Below, in pieces: positions 46,263-58,245 of a stretch of 64,000 bases of DNA. The stretch's first letter is position 1, and each line of letters starts with the position of its first letter. This DNA is from Acanthornis magna (lineage: Eukaryota; Chordata; Aves; Passeriformes; Acanthizidae), in the NCBI GenBank assembly GCA_036785705.1, contig JAWUZG010000052.1:3038001-3102000 (forward strand). Reading direction: 5' to 3'. The notes beneath the pieces are model-generated. The model made no database searches, had not been told where the DNA came from, and saw only the letters and a program-made list of their open reading frames with translations. Position numbers and translations under genes: made by a program.

Positions 46263-48879
46263 AGCTAATTAATTTTTTTTTCTTCATACATTTGTTGTTG
46301 CACATCATTGCAGAAGGGAACTGGGAAAAGTGTTCACTGTTATATTAGTTTCACTCACATAAGTAAGTAGGGGTCACAAAAAGCTCCTAGGAAATAAGTT
46401 ATTCAGAGAAATAAGAGTCATTGCTACAGATTGGTAGCAACATAAAAGCAACTACCTAAAGAAAGAGAGTCCAGCCTACAAACATTTTTACTCTACTCTT
46501 AAAGTACTAAATAATATTACTATAAGTAATGAAAAAAAAATTTCAATACTGCTACTTTTCATTTTAAAAGGAAACCATTTTCATAATTTTAACACACTTT
46601 CTTCAAGGTTATAGTAAGTGGGAAGTATTAATGGAGCCAGCATTGCAGTGACATACATTCATATACTAGAACAATACAGTGTGGAGTGTTTAAACATTTC
46701 ACCCTGCCCCTAGCCCCAGAAATTATTCTATTTCAGTAATGTGAAATTATTTTACATACCTAATACTTTCTTTACTTCTTCCTCTATCACTTGCTAAACA
46801 GTCTTTTTAAAAGGAAAAATGTTCGTTTTCTGCTGATCTGTTTTTTATAAAGAATGTAGGAAGGACCAATAAACAAAAAGCCCTGGAGAGTTGATGCAAT
46901 AGCTAATGGCTATGTTGAAAATCTCGGTTAAAAGGTTTACTTTTTTCTATGGCCTATTCCCACACGTACAAAAAAAAATATTGAAACCCAGTCCACTGGA
47001 AATAATCATTCTTTCTTTACAGCTAGACTTTTCCATTTTGTGTAAATCCTTCTTTACCATGATGAATTAATTATCCATAAAATGGAATAAGAGGAGTGAT
47101 GTTCCTATTCTACATCATGACATAGTCACAACAGAATTAGAAATTGAAAGGATAAATCTTGCAATGAATGGTGACATGCTTTATACATATATAAGTACTA
47201 CAGAAATGATATTAACATTCCTCAGTTTTAATAAGTTCTTGATCTTGATCCAACTGAGAATTCAGAAGCCCAATTGCAAACTAATGCCCTTCCAGAAATA
47301 GCACAAAATAAAACTCTGATGTCATTGACTTCTTCATGGGCACAGCAGCATGCCCAGATTTTTTCTTTCTGCGGAGTTAACTGAAAGACTATGAATATTA
47401 CAAAAACTAGTCCAACCTGTGAGGCTAGGTCCTGGAACAAGCGCATGCCCCATGCAGGCAACAGTACTGCATTCATGGAAGCCTTTAAATCACTCCCATT
47501 CAGTCCACACTGGGTTGTTTTACTACAAAGTCATACTAACAACAAATTGTTGTCCCCTCCTTTAGTGGTACTTTGTAAGTAAACAGGGCAGAGAATGAAA
47601 GAAACACACATTATTCACTTACCTAGGAGAGAAGAAAGGAGCATAAGGCACTTAATTCCCTGCCTCAATGTGAGACATCTAGAGAGACCACAAGGCAGAG
47701 CAAGCTGAAAAAATTTCCTTCATGGCCTAAAGGGAGAACATTAACTAAAGCACAACTAGAAAATACATTTCCCAGAGCAGAAACTGGTCAGATCCTCCAA
47801 ACATCAAGCCTCTGCTGAGACTTATACTAAGTTGAATTTCAGACTCCTGCTATGGGTGGTGCTGCCTTTTACTCACACACAGCATCTCTCCAGCTACAAC
47901 TGAGCAGGTGCATCTCATACAGGCTGATCAGAAATCAAATAGCCAACTAGCTGTTATGTTTTTATTAGAAAAATGGGTTTGGGGAATTCCTATCTCTGTC
48001 TCGATCATCTCTTGCCACCACTAACAGGAAATTTTTATATCAATTATGACTTTTCCCTGCCTGCTATTCCATTGTCTACTCAGACTGTATGGGGTTATAG
48101 GCTCACTGCAGCAGGGATCTTCTCTCTGTAGCTTTGCACATAGTACTGAATAAAAAAGGGACTCAGCTCACTGTTTGACTCTGAAGCCAAATGGCATCAA
48201 TCAACATACGTCTATATTTCACTGCACTTGGTCCTGTATCTTTTCTGACTCCCTATAGTGTCTCTATGATATGGTTGTTATTTTGCTCTTTTTCTGTCCA
48301 AAGTATCCAAGACAAAAGGAGCCCGGGTCACAGCCAGCCTCAGTAGAGACTAAAAAGGTATGGGTGTTACATGTGTCCTGAGACATATCATGAAGGCACA
48401 TAGGGTTATTTGAGGCTGTATGAGCTGCTGAGATAGTCCTAAAGGACTCTGTGGACTGGAGGAATCATGAACTTGTCTGCGTTGTTGACTAAGAATAGTG
48501 TCTGTCAAGTGGTCTCACTGAAGTAAATGGCCAGAGCCAAAACCTTGATTTGGACAATTGACACAAGCTCATCTGCTAACCCTATCTCATTTCAACTATT
48601 ATTTTATATAGCCCTATATTATTTTTATACTAAGAAAGTTACAGTGCCTGAGCTCATTCTCTGGCCAACAGTGAGACTGGCTGACACTATCTGGTGATAA
48701 ATGCAATACTAAAAATCCCCTTCCCTTCAAAAAAGGGTAGCTGTTGCAAAAACAACTTCAGGAAATATTCTTTGGACTGCATGATCTCTTGAACCTCCTG
48801 AACTAGTTAGGATGGCTAAAGCTGCACCAGAGGCTTTCTCATGGTTTAACAGAATAGAAAATCAAATTGTATAACTCAC
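46263..48879. other. Unassigned AT-rich DNA
   Basis: No supported gene or element was found. Confidence 0.55.
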
Positions 48880-48893
48880 GACTTAAGGCCGTT

Positions 48894-49526
48894 TGTGTCT
48901 GCAGTGACTAGCTCAGACGGTGCTCAGCGGCTTTAGGGACTGAGGATGCCGTCTGTCAGGGTCAATGAAGCAGCGCAGCAGAGGACTCAGGGAGGCAGGA
49001 CGAGCTGGGAACAGGAACGAAGGAGATGGACTCCCAGGCTGAATCCTCTCAGGACAGGGTTTATTGGGGTGTAGGGCAAAGGAACGGAGGGATGGAGGCG
49101 GAGAGAAGATCAAGGCTCGAAGCCTCGAGCAACCTCGTGCAGGGGCTTAAAAGGGAACAGGCAACGGGGAGTGGTTTACAACGGGGACCAATAGGGAAGG
49201 GGTAGAGGGGCAGTACAAAGGAGATGGAAAGGGGACATAAACCAAAGGTATTCATGAGGGGAGGAATCAGAACTGGGGATCCAATAAGCAACATGGAAGG
49301 GGAGAACTTTCTAGAACCATAACCAAATAAAGGGAGTAGGGGCAGGGGAGAGTGAAGGGCCAACCTGATCTTGAGGATTTACATATTCAAACTAGGGGCT
49401 GCAGGGAATCATGGTTTCTCACCATGACCAGGAGGAATTAGGCTTCAAACCCATTGCCACCAATCGCCCTCCTGGCCCTGATCCCCCTGCGGCTGCCCTT
49501 CTGGGTTTACTCATGCCGCCACAACA
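48894..49526 (-). mobile_element. ERVK-like solo LTR (family B)
   Basis: On the minus strand a ~633-bp LTR starts TGTTGTGGCGGCATG and runs through a promoter-like region with CTATTGG (inverted CCAAT) and CCTTTTAAGCCCC (TATA-like). An AATAAA poly(A) signal follows in CCCCAATAAACCCTG (about 49056-49065), then a C/T-rich U5. It ends near CACTGCAGACACA. The 3' boundary is uncertain (48894 or 48896). A 6-mer GACTTA occurs at 48880-48885 and at 49529-49534, close to but not flush with these ends; it could be a target duplication if the LTR extends slightly further on both sides, or chance. No interior sequence remains. Confidence 0.8.
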
Positions 49527-49534
49527 AGGACTTA

Positions 49535-52500
49535 GCTCTGTTTTAATTGCAGTCCAGGAATCGTGTCTCCCATTGCAATCTAATTTATAGCTACTGTGGT
49601 GAGGGGACAAGGAGAAAAGGAAGTTATTATATGTGGATATTGCTCCTCACAAAATCGTTAAGAAAAAGAAAAATCCTGCAGGTCTTCCAACATTTGGGGA
49701 TAAATTTGTCAAATTGTTAAACTCACTATCTATTCCTTCTCCTTTAGCACTGTGCCCTTATAAATTTTAATGTATTTCTTTTCTATCAGAAGTATTATTT
49801 GGTAGAAGTGACAAAGTGACACATTTGGTAGCTTTGTAAATATACATTTGAAGACTCCTGGCTGTCATAAAATAACTGGTCCGTCAGATTGCAAAGTCAG
49901 AGTAAAGCAAGGTGGTTAACCGAAATGAGACTCCCATGAAGAATTTTCTTGTCACTCTGTATGTGGAGGCATCTGCTGCAAATTCAGACTCTCAAGTCAA
50001 CAGACACTTTGATCACAGGATGATTTATGTCAGCCATCAAATGTCTGAGTGGTAACCACACATCTGTCACCAGGACAATGTGGCATAAAAGAGAATTTAA
50101 TTGCTTTTGGATTGTAAATAAAATGAACATTGCAGGAATAAATTATGAGATCACTGTTAATTTGTCAATCATGCTATCAAGGGCAAGAAAAACTATTGGG
50201 CATAAAAAGCAAAGTTATTTTTGCTCCTAGGAGATGCAGTTAGGAACATTTTAATAACAAATGGCAATAATCTCTTTTTGGTAGGTACATACAATCTGAA
50301 AAAAAATTGTCATTGTTGATGAATCTGGTACGTCTGTCTCATTTAATCAACTCTTGCAGGTGCTAATGGAGGAAACAATCTGGGATAAAGGACTTGTGAA
50401 AGTCAGCTATTAAAGATATATTTAATATTTAGATACACTTCTCATATTTCCTTCCTTCCACCCATTATTTAAAACTGATGGCTTGGAAGACAACCACTTC
50501 TGAGACAGAACAAGCTGTGTACTCAACACCATAGAAAACTAATTTGTGCTCAATGTCCAAGCAAATTATGGGTGTCTAGCATACCAGAATGACAAAAACT
50601 TCCCTGTCTAGCCAGTGGAGAGGGGCCTGGACCTCAGCTGGACTACAGAGTTTGAATTTAGATAAATATCTGTATGCGGACAAGGTGTCCATATAGTCAT
50701 CGTTTTCAATGGTTAATAAGGATTTGACTCAGTTGCCACAAGGTGATGTCCAGTGTCCTTTCAGTTTCCCTAGAATACCTGGGACATCTACATAAGGTTG
50801 GCAGAAATGACTCACAACTTCTTCCCTTCTGGATTAGCAGCAGAAGACAAGGAAGGATTCCCCATGGCAGCAAAATTACACCAGATGCTGAAATTAGAGA
50901 ATTGAATCTCGCCTCTACTCAGTAAAGTCAAGTCCATCACTTTATCCCTTGTTATGGAAGGAGCCCACCTTCGCTCTCCAGGTTCTCCAAAGCATCCTGT
51001 AAGGCCAAATACATGTTACTTGAGTGTTGCTAAGATCAAGTAAGGCTTCCACAACAGGCAGCACGAATACAGCACAATGTCCCTGCAAAGCATGACATAA
51101 ATGCCACAATTTCCCAGAAAAAAATAGAAGGGAGCAGGGAGAGTTGTATTTATCTCTTGCCACTGTGACCCTGGTCAGGTCACAGAAATCCATTCTCCCA
51201 CCACCCTTATTTTCACGTGTCTTTTCAATTTAAGTAATTTGTGAAACTCATCTTTCATAGAGAATTTTTAGGCTTATGGGGTCCAGATCTCAGTTTCACA
51301 TATAAAGTGTTAGTGCAGTGGCACAGTAATAGCAGCAATAACAGAAATCACCTTCTCAGCATTTTTATATGGACTGATGAAGTGTGTGGTGTAAGCCCCA
51401 AGTTAAATGAAATTGATTGCCAACTCTTGAGCCCGTACCAAGTGCCACTTACTGTAAAATGCTACAGCATGACTTGTAAGCATGATTTGATTCTTATACA
51501 GCCCTAGTGAGAGGTGTAAATAATACACACAGTGTATGCATGAATAACCACTGCTGGAGAGAGGTTAGAGACTAGTCTAGGTTGAATTATTCACTGTGAA
51601 GGATTTAACTTCCCAATTTAAGCCATTTTTTCTGCTCAGCAATGACTGGCTGAGCAGGTTTGAGGCCTGATTGCACCTGCAAACTGACTTAAGTGGCATA
51701 GAAGCAGCAGAGAGTTGTCAAAGACTGCTTCAGGGAACACTACTGTACAGAATTTGCTGTGTCTGGTATCACAAGAGCATAAGGGGTCTATGCCATGTTC
51801 TTTTCCAAGATCTGCCTAAGATGTGTGACAAGGAACAGATGCTTTTTCCTCAGGTCAGTTTACTTTAACTCACATGCAATAGATGAACAAGTTTTTTCAG
51901 TTTATGTACAGGATCTCAGCTATATCAAAATATGAGGGAAGAAAAAACTGTCTTGAAACCTCCTATGGTTGATACTGTATCTGAATATTAATTGATTATT
52001 TGGAGCATGCAGTCATAATTAGATGGTATTATATTTCTCTCTTATCATCTTCAGTAAATTAATTATCAGTACAAAGCATGCATATGAACTCCAGTCCCAC
52101 CAAAGCCTATTCTCTGAGTTTGGGCACAGAAAGCCTTTCTCATCTCCAGAGGAAGGGTTTCTGCAAGTGAAAGTTGTATAAAAAGTGAGCAGCTTAGTGG
52201 GTTAAAAGACTTGAAGGAATGGTCAGAGAGGATCCGGTGAGGAGGTAGGGTATTAGTCACAGCTACTTTCAATAAGATCTAGAGGAAGATGTCTGAGGAA
52301 ACGTTCTGCAACAGGAGCTGCTATTGGAGATAAAACACTGGGTTCAGTAAGAAGCTGAAAATACTGTGGGAGCATGAGGAAATCACAGAAAGGGAAAACG
52401 AGGTTTAAGAGATCCAGAGGCCAGAGCAAATATGAGATGATTATAAGCTCTTGCTAAGAATAAAAGTCTCTTCACATAAATTCTTATACCTTACAAATAA

Positions 52501-53223
52501 ATATAGCTTTAAATTGAATAAAAACCCCTCAGATAAGACATTTGCAGATTCATTATAATGGGAAACACCATGTGTAAGAACAAATTGTCATGGAGTTAGT
52601 GGTGTTCCCACCATTGAAAGTCTTTGAAAATAGGATGGAAATTATAATTAGAATGACATAACATATCCAACATTCACTGAATCAAAGGAATGGACAAAAT
52701 AGTCCCTTTCTGAGTCTTGGCTAAACAAGAGAGAAGTGGACTCAGAGACTGTTTTACTGTGTGACTGTTTTTCTAACAATGGTTCAGTTGTCTCCTACAG
52801 ATCCATCCACCCTCTGCTGAGCCAGAGGTGAGAAAATCACCTGTGACACTTTAGTTCTCCACTTCAATGGTGGGAGTACAGCACTCCTAAACTTTTTCAT
52901 GGATATTCCTTGCACTGCTTTCAGACAGAAGTAACATACCTCAGTAATCAGACATTTTAAACCAAAGCATTTATCTTCAAGCACCGAGGTATCAATAGGA
53001 CCTCTGTCTTCATAGGCTTTTAGACTTGCAGAGGGAATGCATTTATTCACTTTTTTTTTACTCACCACGCCTAATGAATTATAATGATGTGATGCATTAT
53101 AAGCTGGGTTGATAAGAAGTGCTTGGCAAGACTGATATCCCAAGCTATTCTAACACAATAGGAGAAAGCCTTTGTGGCCCTGTCTTTTGAAGGGCAGGTT
53201 GAAAGCAGAAATCCTAGTGACCT
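49535..53223. other. Unassigned DNA
   Basis: No gene or repeat could be supported. The segment at about 50010-50400 is rich in homeodomain/MEIS/PBX/SOX-like words and, like that at 42.2-42.4 kb, might be conserved non-coding DNA. Confidence 0.45.
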
Positions 53224-53304
53224 ATCACAGAATCACAGAATCACCAGGTTGGAAGAGACCTTCAAGATCATCGAGTCCAACCCATGTCCCAACCCTCAAC
53301 TAAA

Positions 53305-56160
53305 CTAAACCATGGCACCGAGTGCCACATCCAATCTCCTTTTAAACACATCCAGGGATGGTGATTCCACCACCTCCCCGGGTAGACCATGCCAATATTT
53401 TATCACTCTTTCTGTAAAAAACTTTTTTCTAATATCCAACTTATATTTTCCTTGGCACAACTTAAGACTGTGTCCTCTTGTTCTGTCAGTTGTTGCCTGG
53501 ATAAAGAGACCAACCCCCACCTCACTACAACCACCTTTCAAGAAGTTGTAGAGAGTGATAAGGTTGCCTCTGAGTCTCCTTTCCTCCAGGCTAAACAACC
53601 CCAGTTCCCTCAGACGTTCCTCATAGGGCTTGTGTTCCAAGCCCCTCACCAGCCTTGTCGCCCTCCTTTGGACACGTTCAAGTGTCTCCACATCCTTCCT
53701 AAACTGAGGGGCCCAGAACTGGACACAGTACTCAAGGTGCGGCCTCACCAGTGCCGAGTATAGGGGAAGAATGACTTCCCTGGACCTGCTGGCCACACTA
53801 TTTCTGATACAGGCCAGGATGCCATTGGCCTTTTTGGCCACCTGGGCACACTGCTGGCTCATGTTGAGTCGGCTGTCGACCAGCACTCCCAGGTCCCTTT
53901 CTGCCTGGGCACTGTCCAGCCACTCTGTCCCCAGCCTATAGCGTTGCAGAGGGTTATTGTGGCCAAAATGCAGGACTCAGCACTTGGACTTATTGAACTT
54001 CAACTTACTGGACTCTGCCCATCCAACCAACTGTTCGAGGTCTCTCTGCAGAGCCCTCCTACCTTCCAACAGATCAACGCATGCTCCCAGCTTAGTGTTG
54101 TCTGCAAACTTACTAATGATAGATTCAATACCCTCATCCATGTCATCGATAAAAATATTAAACAGAACTGGTCCCAGCACAGATCCCTGAGGGACACCAC
54201 TAGTGACTGACTGCCAGCTGGATGCAGCACCGTTCACCACCACTCTCTGGGCCCGTCCATCCAGCCAGTTCTTAACCCAGCAAAGAGTGCTCCTGTCCAG
54301 GCTGTGAGCTGCCAGCTTTTCCAGGAGTATGCTGTGGGAAGCAGTGTCAAAGGCTTTGCTGAGGTCTAAATAGGCAACATCTACAGCCTTTCCTGCATCC
54401 ACCAGGCGGGTTACCTGGTCATAAAAGGAGACCAGGTTGGTCAAACATGACCTACCCTTCCTAAACCCATGCTGGCTGGGTCTGATCCCCTGTCCATCCT
54501 GCAGGTGCTGTGTAACAGCACTCAATATAAACTGTTCCATAACCTTACCTGGTACTGAGGTCAGGCTAACTGGCCTGTAGTTACCAGGATCCTCCTTCTT
54601 ACCCTTTTTATGAATGGGTGTCACATTGGCCAGCTTCCAGTCATCTGGAACCTCACCAGTGAGCCAGGACTGTTGGTAAACGATGGAGAGTGGCTTTGAA
54701 AGCTCATCTGCCAGCTCCCTCATCGCCCTGGGATGAATCCCATCTGGTCCCATAGATTTATGAATATCCAAGCAGCTCAGCAGTTCCCTGATTGCCTCCT
54801 CTTGGATAACAGGGGGAGCATCCTTCTTCCTGACACTATCTACCAACCCAGGAGGACAGTTGTCCTGAGGACCATGTGTCTTTCCAATAAAGACCGAGGC
54901 AAAGAAGTCATTAAGCACTTTCGCCTTCTCTTCATCTGCAGTTACTAAATTCCCTTCCACATCCAGTAGACAACAAAGGTCAGTCTTGCCCTTCCTTTTG
55001 TCATTAATATATTTGTAAAAACTTTTTTTGTTATCCTTTATAAACGTTGCCAAATTGAGTTCAAACTGAGCTTTGGCATGCCTGATTTTTTTCCTACATG
55101 CCCTAGCAGCTTCCTTAAATGCTCCCTGAGAGACCTGACCCTCCTTCCAAAGATGATATACACTCTTTTTATTCCTGAGTTCCTTCAAAACCTTGTTGTC
55201 CATCCAGGATGGACATTTGCCTCGTCGACTCATCTTTCGTCGCACTGGAACAGTCTGTTCCTGTGCCTTCAAGATCTCTTTTTTGAAGTATGCCCAGCCT
55301 TCTTGTACTCCTTTGTTTTTAAGGGCTGCTTCCCAAGGAACTCTCTGAATAAGTCTCCTAAATAAGTTAAAGTCTGCCCTCCTGAAGTCCAATGTAAGAG
55401 TCTTGTTGATGTTCACCCTCATTTCACCAATTATTGAAAACTCTATAATTCCATGGTCACTATGCCCCAGTCGTCCTCCAACCACCACATCTCCCACCAG
55501 CCCGTCTCTATTTGTAAACAACAAATCTAGTATAGCCCCTCCCCTGGTGGGCTCACTCACCAGCTGCAACAAAAAATTGTCCTCCACCCTCTCCAAGAAC
55601 TTCCTGGACTGCCTCTTTTCTGCTGTATTAAGTTCCCAGCAGATGTCTGGTAGGTTAAAGTCACCTACAAGAACAAGGGCTGGTGACCCTGAAACATTCT
55701 CTAGCTGCCTATAGAATAAGTTGTCCACTTCTTCATCCTGGTTGGGTGGTCTATAACAGACGCCCAGTAGGATGTCAGCCTTGTTGGCCTTCCCCTTAAT
55801 CCTTACCCATAGGCATTCAACTTCATCATCATTAATTTCAATGCCCATGGCATCAAAAGCCTCCCTAAAGGGCCACCCCTCCACCTCTTCTCCCTTTCCT
55901 GTCTCTTCTGAAGAGCTTGTAGACATCCAGTGCAGTGCTCCAGCTATGCGAGTCATCCCACCGTGTTTCCATGATGGCAACTACGTCATAGCTTTGCTGT
56001 TGTACCATGGCTTCCAGCTCCTCTTGTTTGTTACCCAGGCTGCGTGCATTAGTATACATGCACTTCAGCTGGGCTACTGATTTCACCCTTAACTCAGGCT
56101 TACCATCCTTGGGCCTGTTTCCAGTGAGCCCAGCTGTATCCCCTTCCCCCTTCGAATCTA
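53305..56160 (-). pseudogene. CR1 ORF2: AP endonuclease and reverse transcriptase, broken
   Basis: ORF2 nicks target DNA and copies CR1 RNA at the nick. The N-terminal endonuclease begins near YTNARSLGNKQEEL (open upstream to overlap the ORF1 end; no clear AUG) and includes [10 protein letters not shown], then [13 protein letters not shown] and [14 protein letters not shown] blocks follow: [69 protein letters not shown]. The catalytic pair then reads FADN, with AAC at 54097-54099 where CR1 has a second Asp. Lesions are an indel near 55868-55872 that shifts frame within the endonuclease, and TGA at 53977-53979 (KSKC-stop-VLHFGH), after which the same frame stays open to 53305. Length and domain order are normal for CR1. 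With the FADN change the enzyme should be inactive. Confidence 0.93.
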
Positions 56161-57228
56161 GTTTAAAGCCCTTTCAATGAGTTCAGCCAGTTCATGAGCT
56201 AAAAACCTTCTGCCCTTAACAGAGAGATGGAGCCCATCTGGTTCTAGCAGACCAGGAGCTGAAAAAGTTTCCCCATGATCAAAGAACCCAAAATTCTGCT
56301 GATGGCACCAACCCTTGAGCCACTTGTTGATAATGTGGGCTCTCCTATTCCTTTCATCATTTTTCTCTGCCACCAAGAGGACTGAGCAGAACACTACCTG
56401 AGCTCCTGCCCTGTTAACCATTTGACCCAGTGCCCTAAAGTCCCTTTTAATTGCCTTGATGCTCCTCCTCTAAATCCCATCATTGCCAGCCTGGAGCATC
56501 AGCAGTGGGTAATAATCAGAGGGCCGAATCAGCCCAGGTAGTCTCTCGGCGATATCCCGTACCCGGGCCCCAGGGAGGCAGCAGACCTCCCTGTGGGATG
56601 GGTCCGGTCGACATATGGGGCCCTCTGTTCCCCTAAGAAGGGAGTCACCCACTACCACTACCCTTCTTTTCTTTTTAATGTTAGAGGTGGTGATCCACCT
56701 GACAGGTGAATCACCAGTGGGAGGCTCACGGGACAGATCGTTCTCCTCTATGTCCTCTAGCTGATCTTCTAGATCCAGGGCCTCATACCTATTCTGAAGT
56801 GGCACCTGGGTAGGGGAGGGGGGTAGGGAGGAATTTCTATTACCTCCTCGAGTGGGGACCCATTTCCACTCCCCTTCATCCCCCAGGTGTCCTCCTATTG
56901 CCTGACAGTGGGAGGCATAGGAGTCCTCTGACTCCTGGTGAGCCTCCCTCAAGGATGGAAGGGTAGAGCTCCACCAGTCTATTTCCCTTTCACTTTCTCT
57001 AATGCTCCTTAGTCTTTTTACTTCCTCCCTAAGCTCAGCCACCAGTGAAAGCAGGTCGTTCACCTGGTCGCACCGCAAGCATGCTTCTTCTGCAACGCCC
57101 CCTGGTACCGCTGATAAGCTCAAACACTCCACACAGGAATGGGTCTGGACAGACGCATCCTTTTTGGAGGACTCTATTTGGCTACATACACTAGTAGAAA
57201 TTCCAGGTTTTGATCGTGTAAAGACCAT
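56158..57228 (-). pseudogene. CR1 ORF1: zinc-finger-like, coiled-coil, SGNH esterase; one stop
   Basis: CR1 ORF1 proteins bind RNA and carry an SGNH/GDSL-type hydrolase domain. I place the start at the first ATG (57226-57228, MVFTRSKPG); the frame is open 33 codons further upstream without an ATG. Cys pairs CVEC and CLRC (residues about 32-35 and 50-53) form a zinc-finger-like site, followed by a heptad-rich helix (VNDLLSLVAELREEVKRL) and an acidic linker. The esterase domain starts about residue 185, with GDSLLRG holding the catalytic Ser (about 196), then GND. A TAG at 56470-56472 follows. The same frame continues past it and contains the His block EPDGLHLSVKGRRFL, ending at 56158. This is one nonsense codon in an otherwise complete ORF1 of about 356 residues. 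Confidence 0.9.
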
Positions 57229-57355
57229 TACCACCAAAGCACAACAAAAATTAACAAGTAAAAAACCCACTAGCAGTAAACCTACAGCCCCGCCTGCTCG
57301 TCCTGCCTGCGCAAACTGCCGTGCCACGCCCTCAGAGCTGTGCCACGCCCCTGTT

Positions 57356-57567
57356 ACCTGCTCTTGATCGCTGCACCCCCTAGGGTCGCTTTAAATAGCC
57401 CCACCACCCTCCCGAGGAAGCCCCGCCCTGGGTGACTCAGGAGAGTAAGAATAAAGAATAAGAATAAAGAATGAAGAACTCACCTGCTCAGCGTGGTTTT
57501 AAATCGCCCCCACCCCCGCCGCTCTCCCGAGGAAGCCCCGCTCTGGGTGACTCAGGAGAACAAGAAT
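57356..57567 (-). promoter_or_regulatory. Tandem duplicated CR1 5' promoter-like units with AP-1 motifs
   Basis: Two imperfect copies of a GC-rich unit lie upstream of ORF1 (plus-strand 57356-57448 and about 57482-57567), offset by about 115-126 bp. Each contains ACCTGCTC, TTTAAAT, a C-rich block, CTCCCGAGGAAGCCCCGC and GGGTGACTCAGGAGA in the same order. Each therefore holds TGACTCA (57433-57439, 57548-57554), the palindromic AP-1 site, and a GC-box-like GGGCGGGGC or GAGCGGGGC on the minus strand. Between them is an (AAGAAT)n-like spacer. Tandem 5' units that act as promoters are known in other LINEs; activity here is inferred. Confidence 0.7.
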
Positions 57568-58050
57568 CATGTCCTCACTCCTCTCTCGCCAGTGACGAAG
57601 CAGTTTGCTATCCCCTTTATCTGCTCAACAACAGAACTGTGGATATGGCAGTTAAGATCCCCCAGAAGAAATAGGCAGACTTTTTGAAGAAGTCCTTTCA
57701 CTTCTTTCTCCCTTCATAATATTCAGCCATTTCTCATACTTGCTGCAGAATTTTGACATTCCAAAGCTATTCAAAGTTCACCTGGTGACACAGACCGACA
57801 AATGTCACAAGTTTATGTCTGACAGAGCTATTTGGAGGGTGTACAAAATCATGCAGAGTTGTTACCCGTAAGGGCAGATGTAGCCCAATTTCCAAAAGAA
57901 AAGGCTGGAAAAGGGATTAAAAATCCATTTGCTGTGCCACTATTTCTGCACATGGAGTAGCAAGGTAGATTACAACATGCCAAAAAAAAGCACAAGGCTG
58001 GGAGCCAGGAGACCTGAAGACACTGGGAAAATGTGCTAGAGTGTTAGTAT
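57568..58050. other. Unassigned spacer
   Basis: Nothing recognised between the CR1 5' end and an LTR fragment. The first ~40 bases could still belong to the CR1 5' region. Confidence 0.5.
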
Positions 58051-58245
58051 TGACAGGGATAGAGTTAGTACATAGTAGCTAACATGGGTTTTGGATTTGT
58101 GCTGAGAACAGTATTGATAATTCAGGGAAGATTTTGTTATTGTACAGCAGTGCTCACACAGAGTCAAGGTATTTCCTGCTCCTTACACAACCCCATCAGG
58201 AAGAAGGCTGGAGGAGGGAAAGGATTTGGGAGAGGACACAGCAGA
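58051..58245 (+). mobile_element. ERVL-type LTR fragment (5' part)
   Basis: Begins TGACAGGGATAGAG, then GGGTTTTGGATTTGTG, AGCAGTGCTCACACAGAGTC, AAGGTATTTCCTG, and GGGAGAGGACACAGC. These blocks occur in the same order in the minus-strand LTR at 7845-8395 (GGGATAGAG, TGTTTTAGATTTTTGACC, TTGCTGAACAGTGTTTTCAC, AGTCAAGGACTTCTCTG). The 3' part with the poly(A) signal is missing or too decayed to see. Confidence 0.65.

Larger units (their letters stand above)
53224..57567 (-). mobile_element. Nearly full-length CR1 LINE
   Basis: A ~4.3-kb CR1 lies on the minus strand and keeps all parts: duplicated GC-rich 5' region, ORF1, ORF2, short 3' tail, and two ATTCTGTG octamers at the 3' end (seen as CACAGAATCACAGAATCACC near 53227). 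Most genomic CR1 copies are 5'-truncated tails of a few hundred bases, like the others here, so a copy reaching its promoter is unusual. Damage is light: one nonsense codon in ORF1, one frameshift and one nonsense codon in ORF2, and a change in the RT active site. The exact 5' end is uncertain, since it is set only by where the tandem unit stops. Confidence 0.95.

Noticed and set aside
55078..57367. Plus-strand frames of 95-121 codons across the CR1
   Set aside because: They are antisense shadows of CR1 ORF1 and ORF2, which carry the recognisable motifs on the minus strand.
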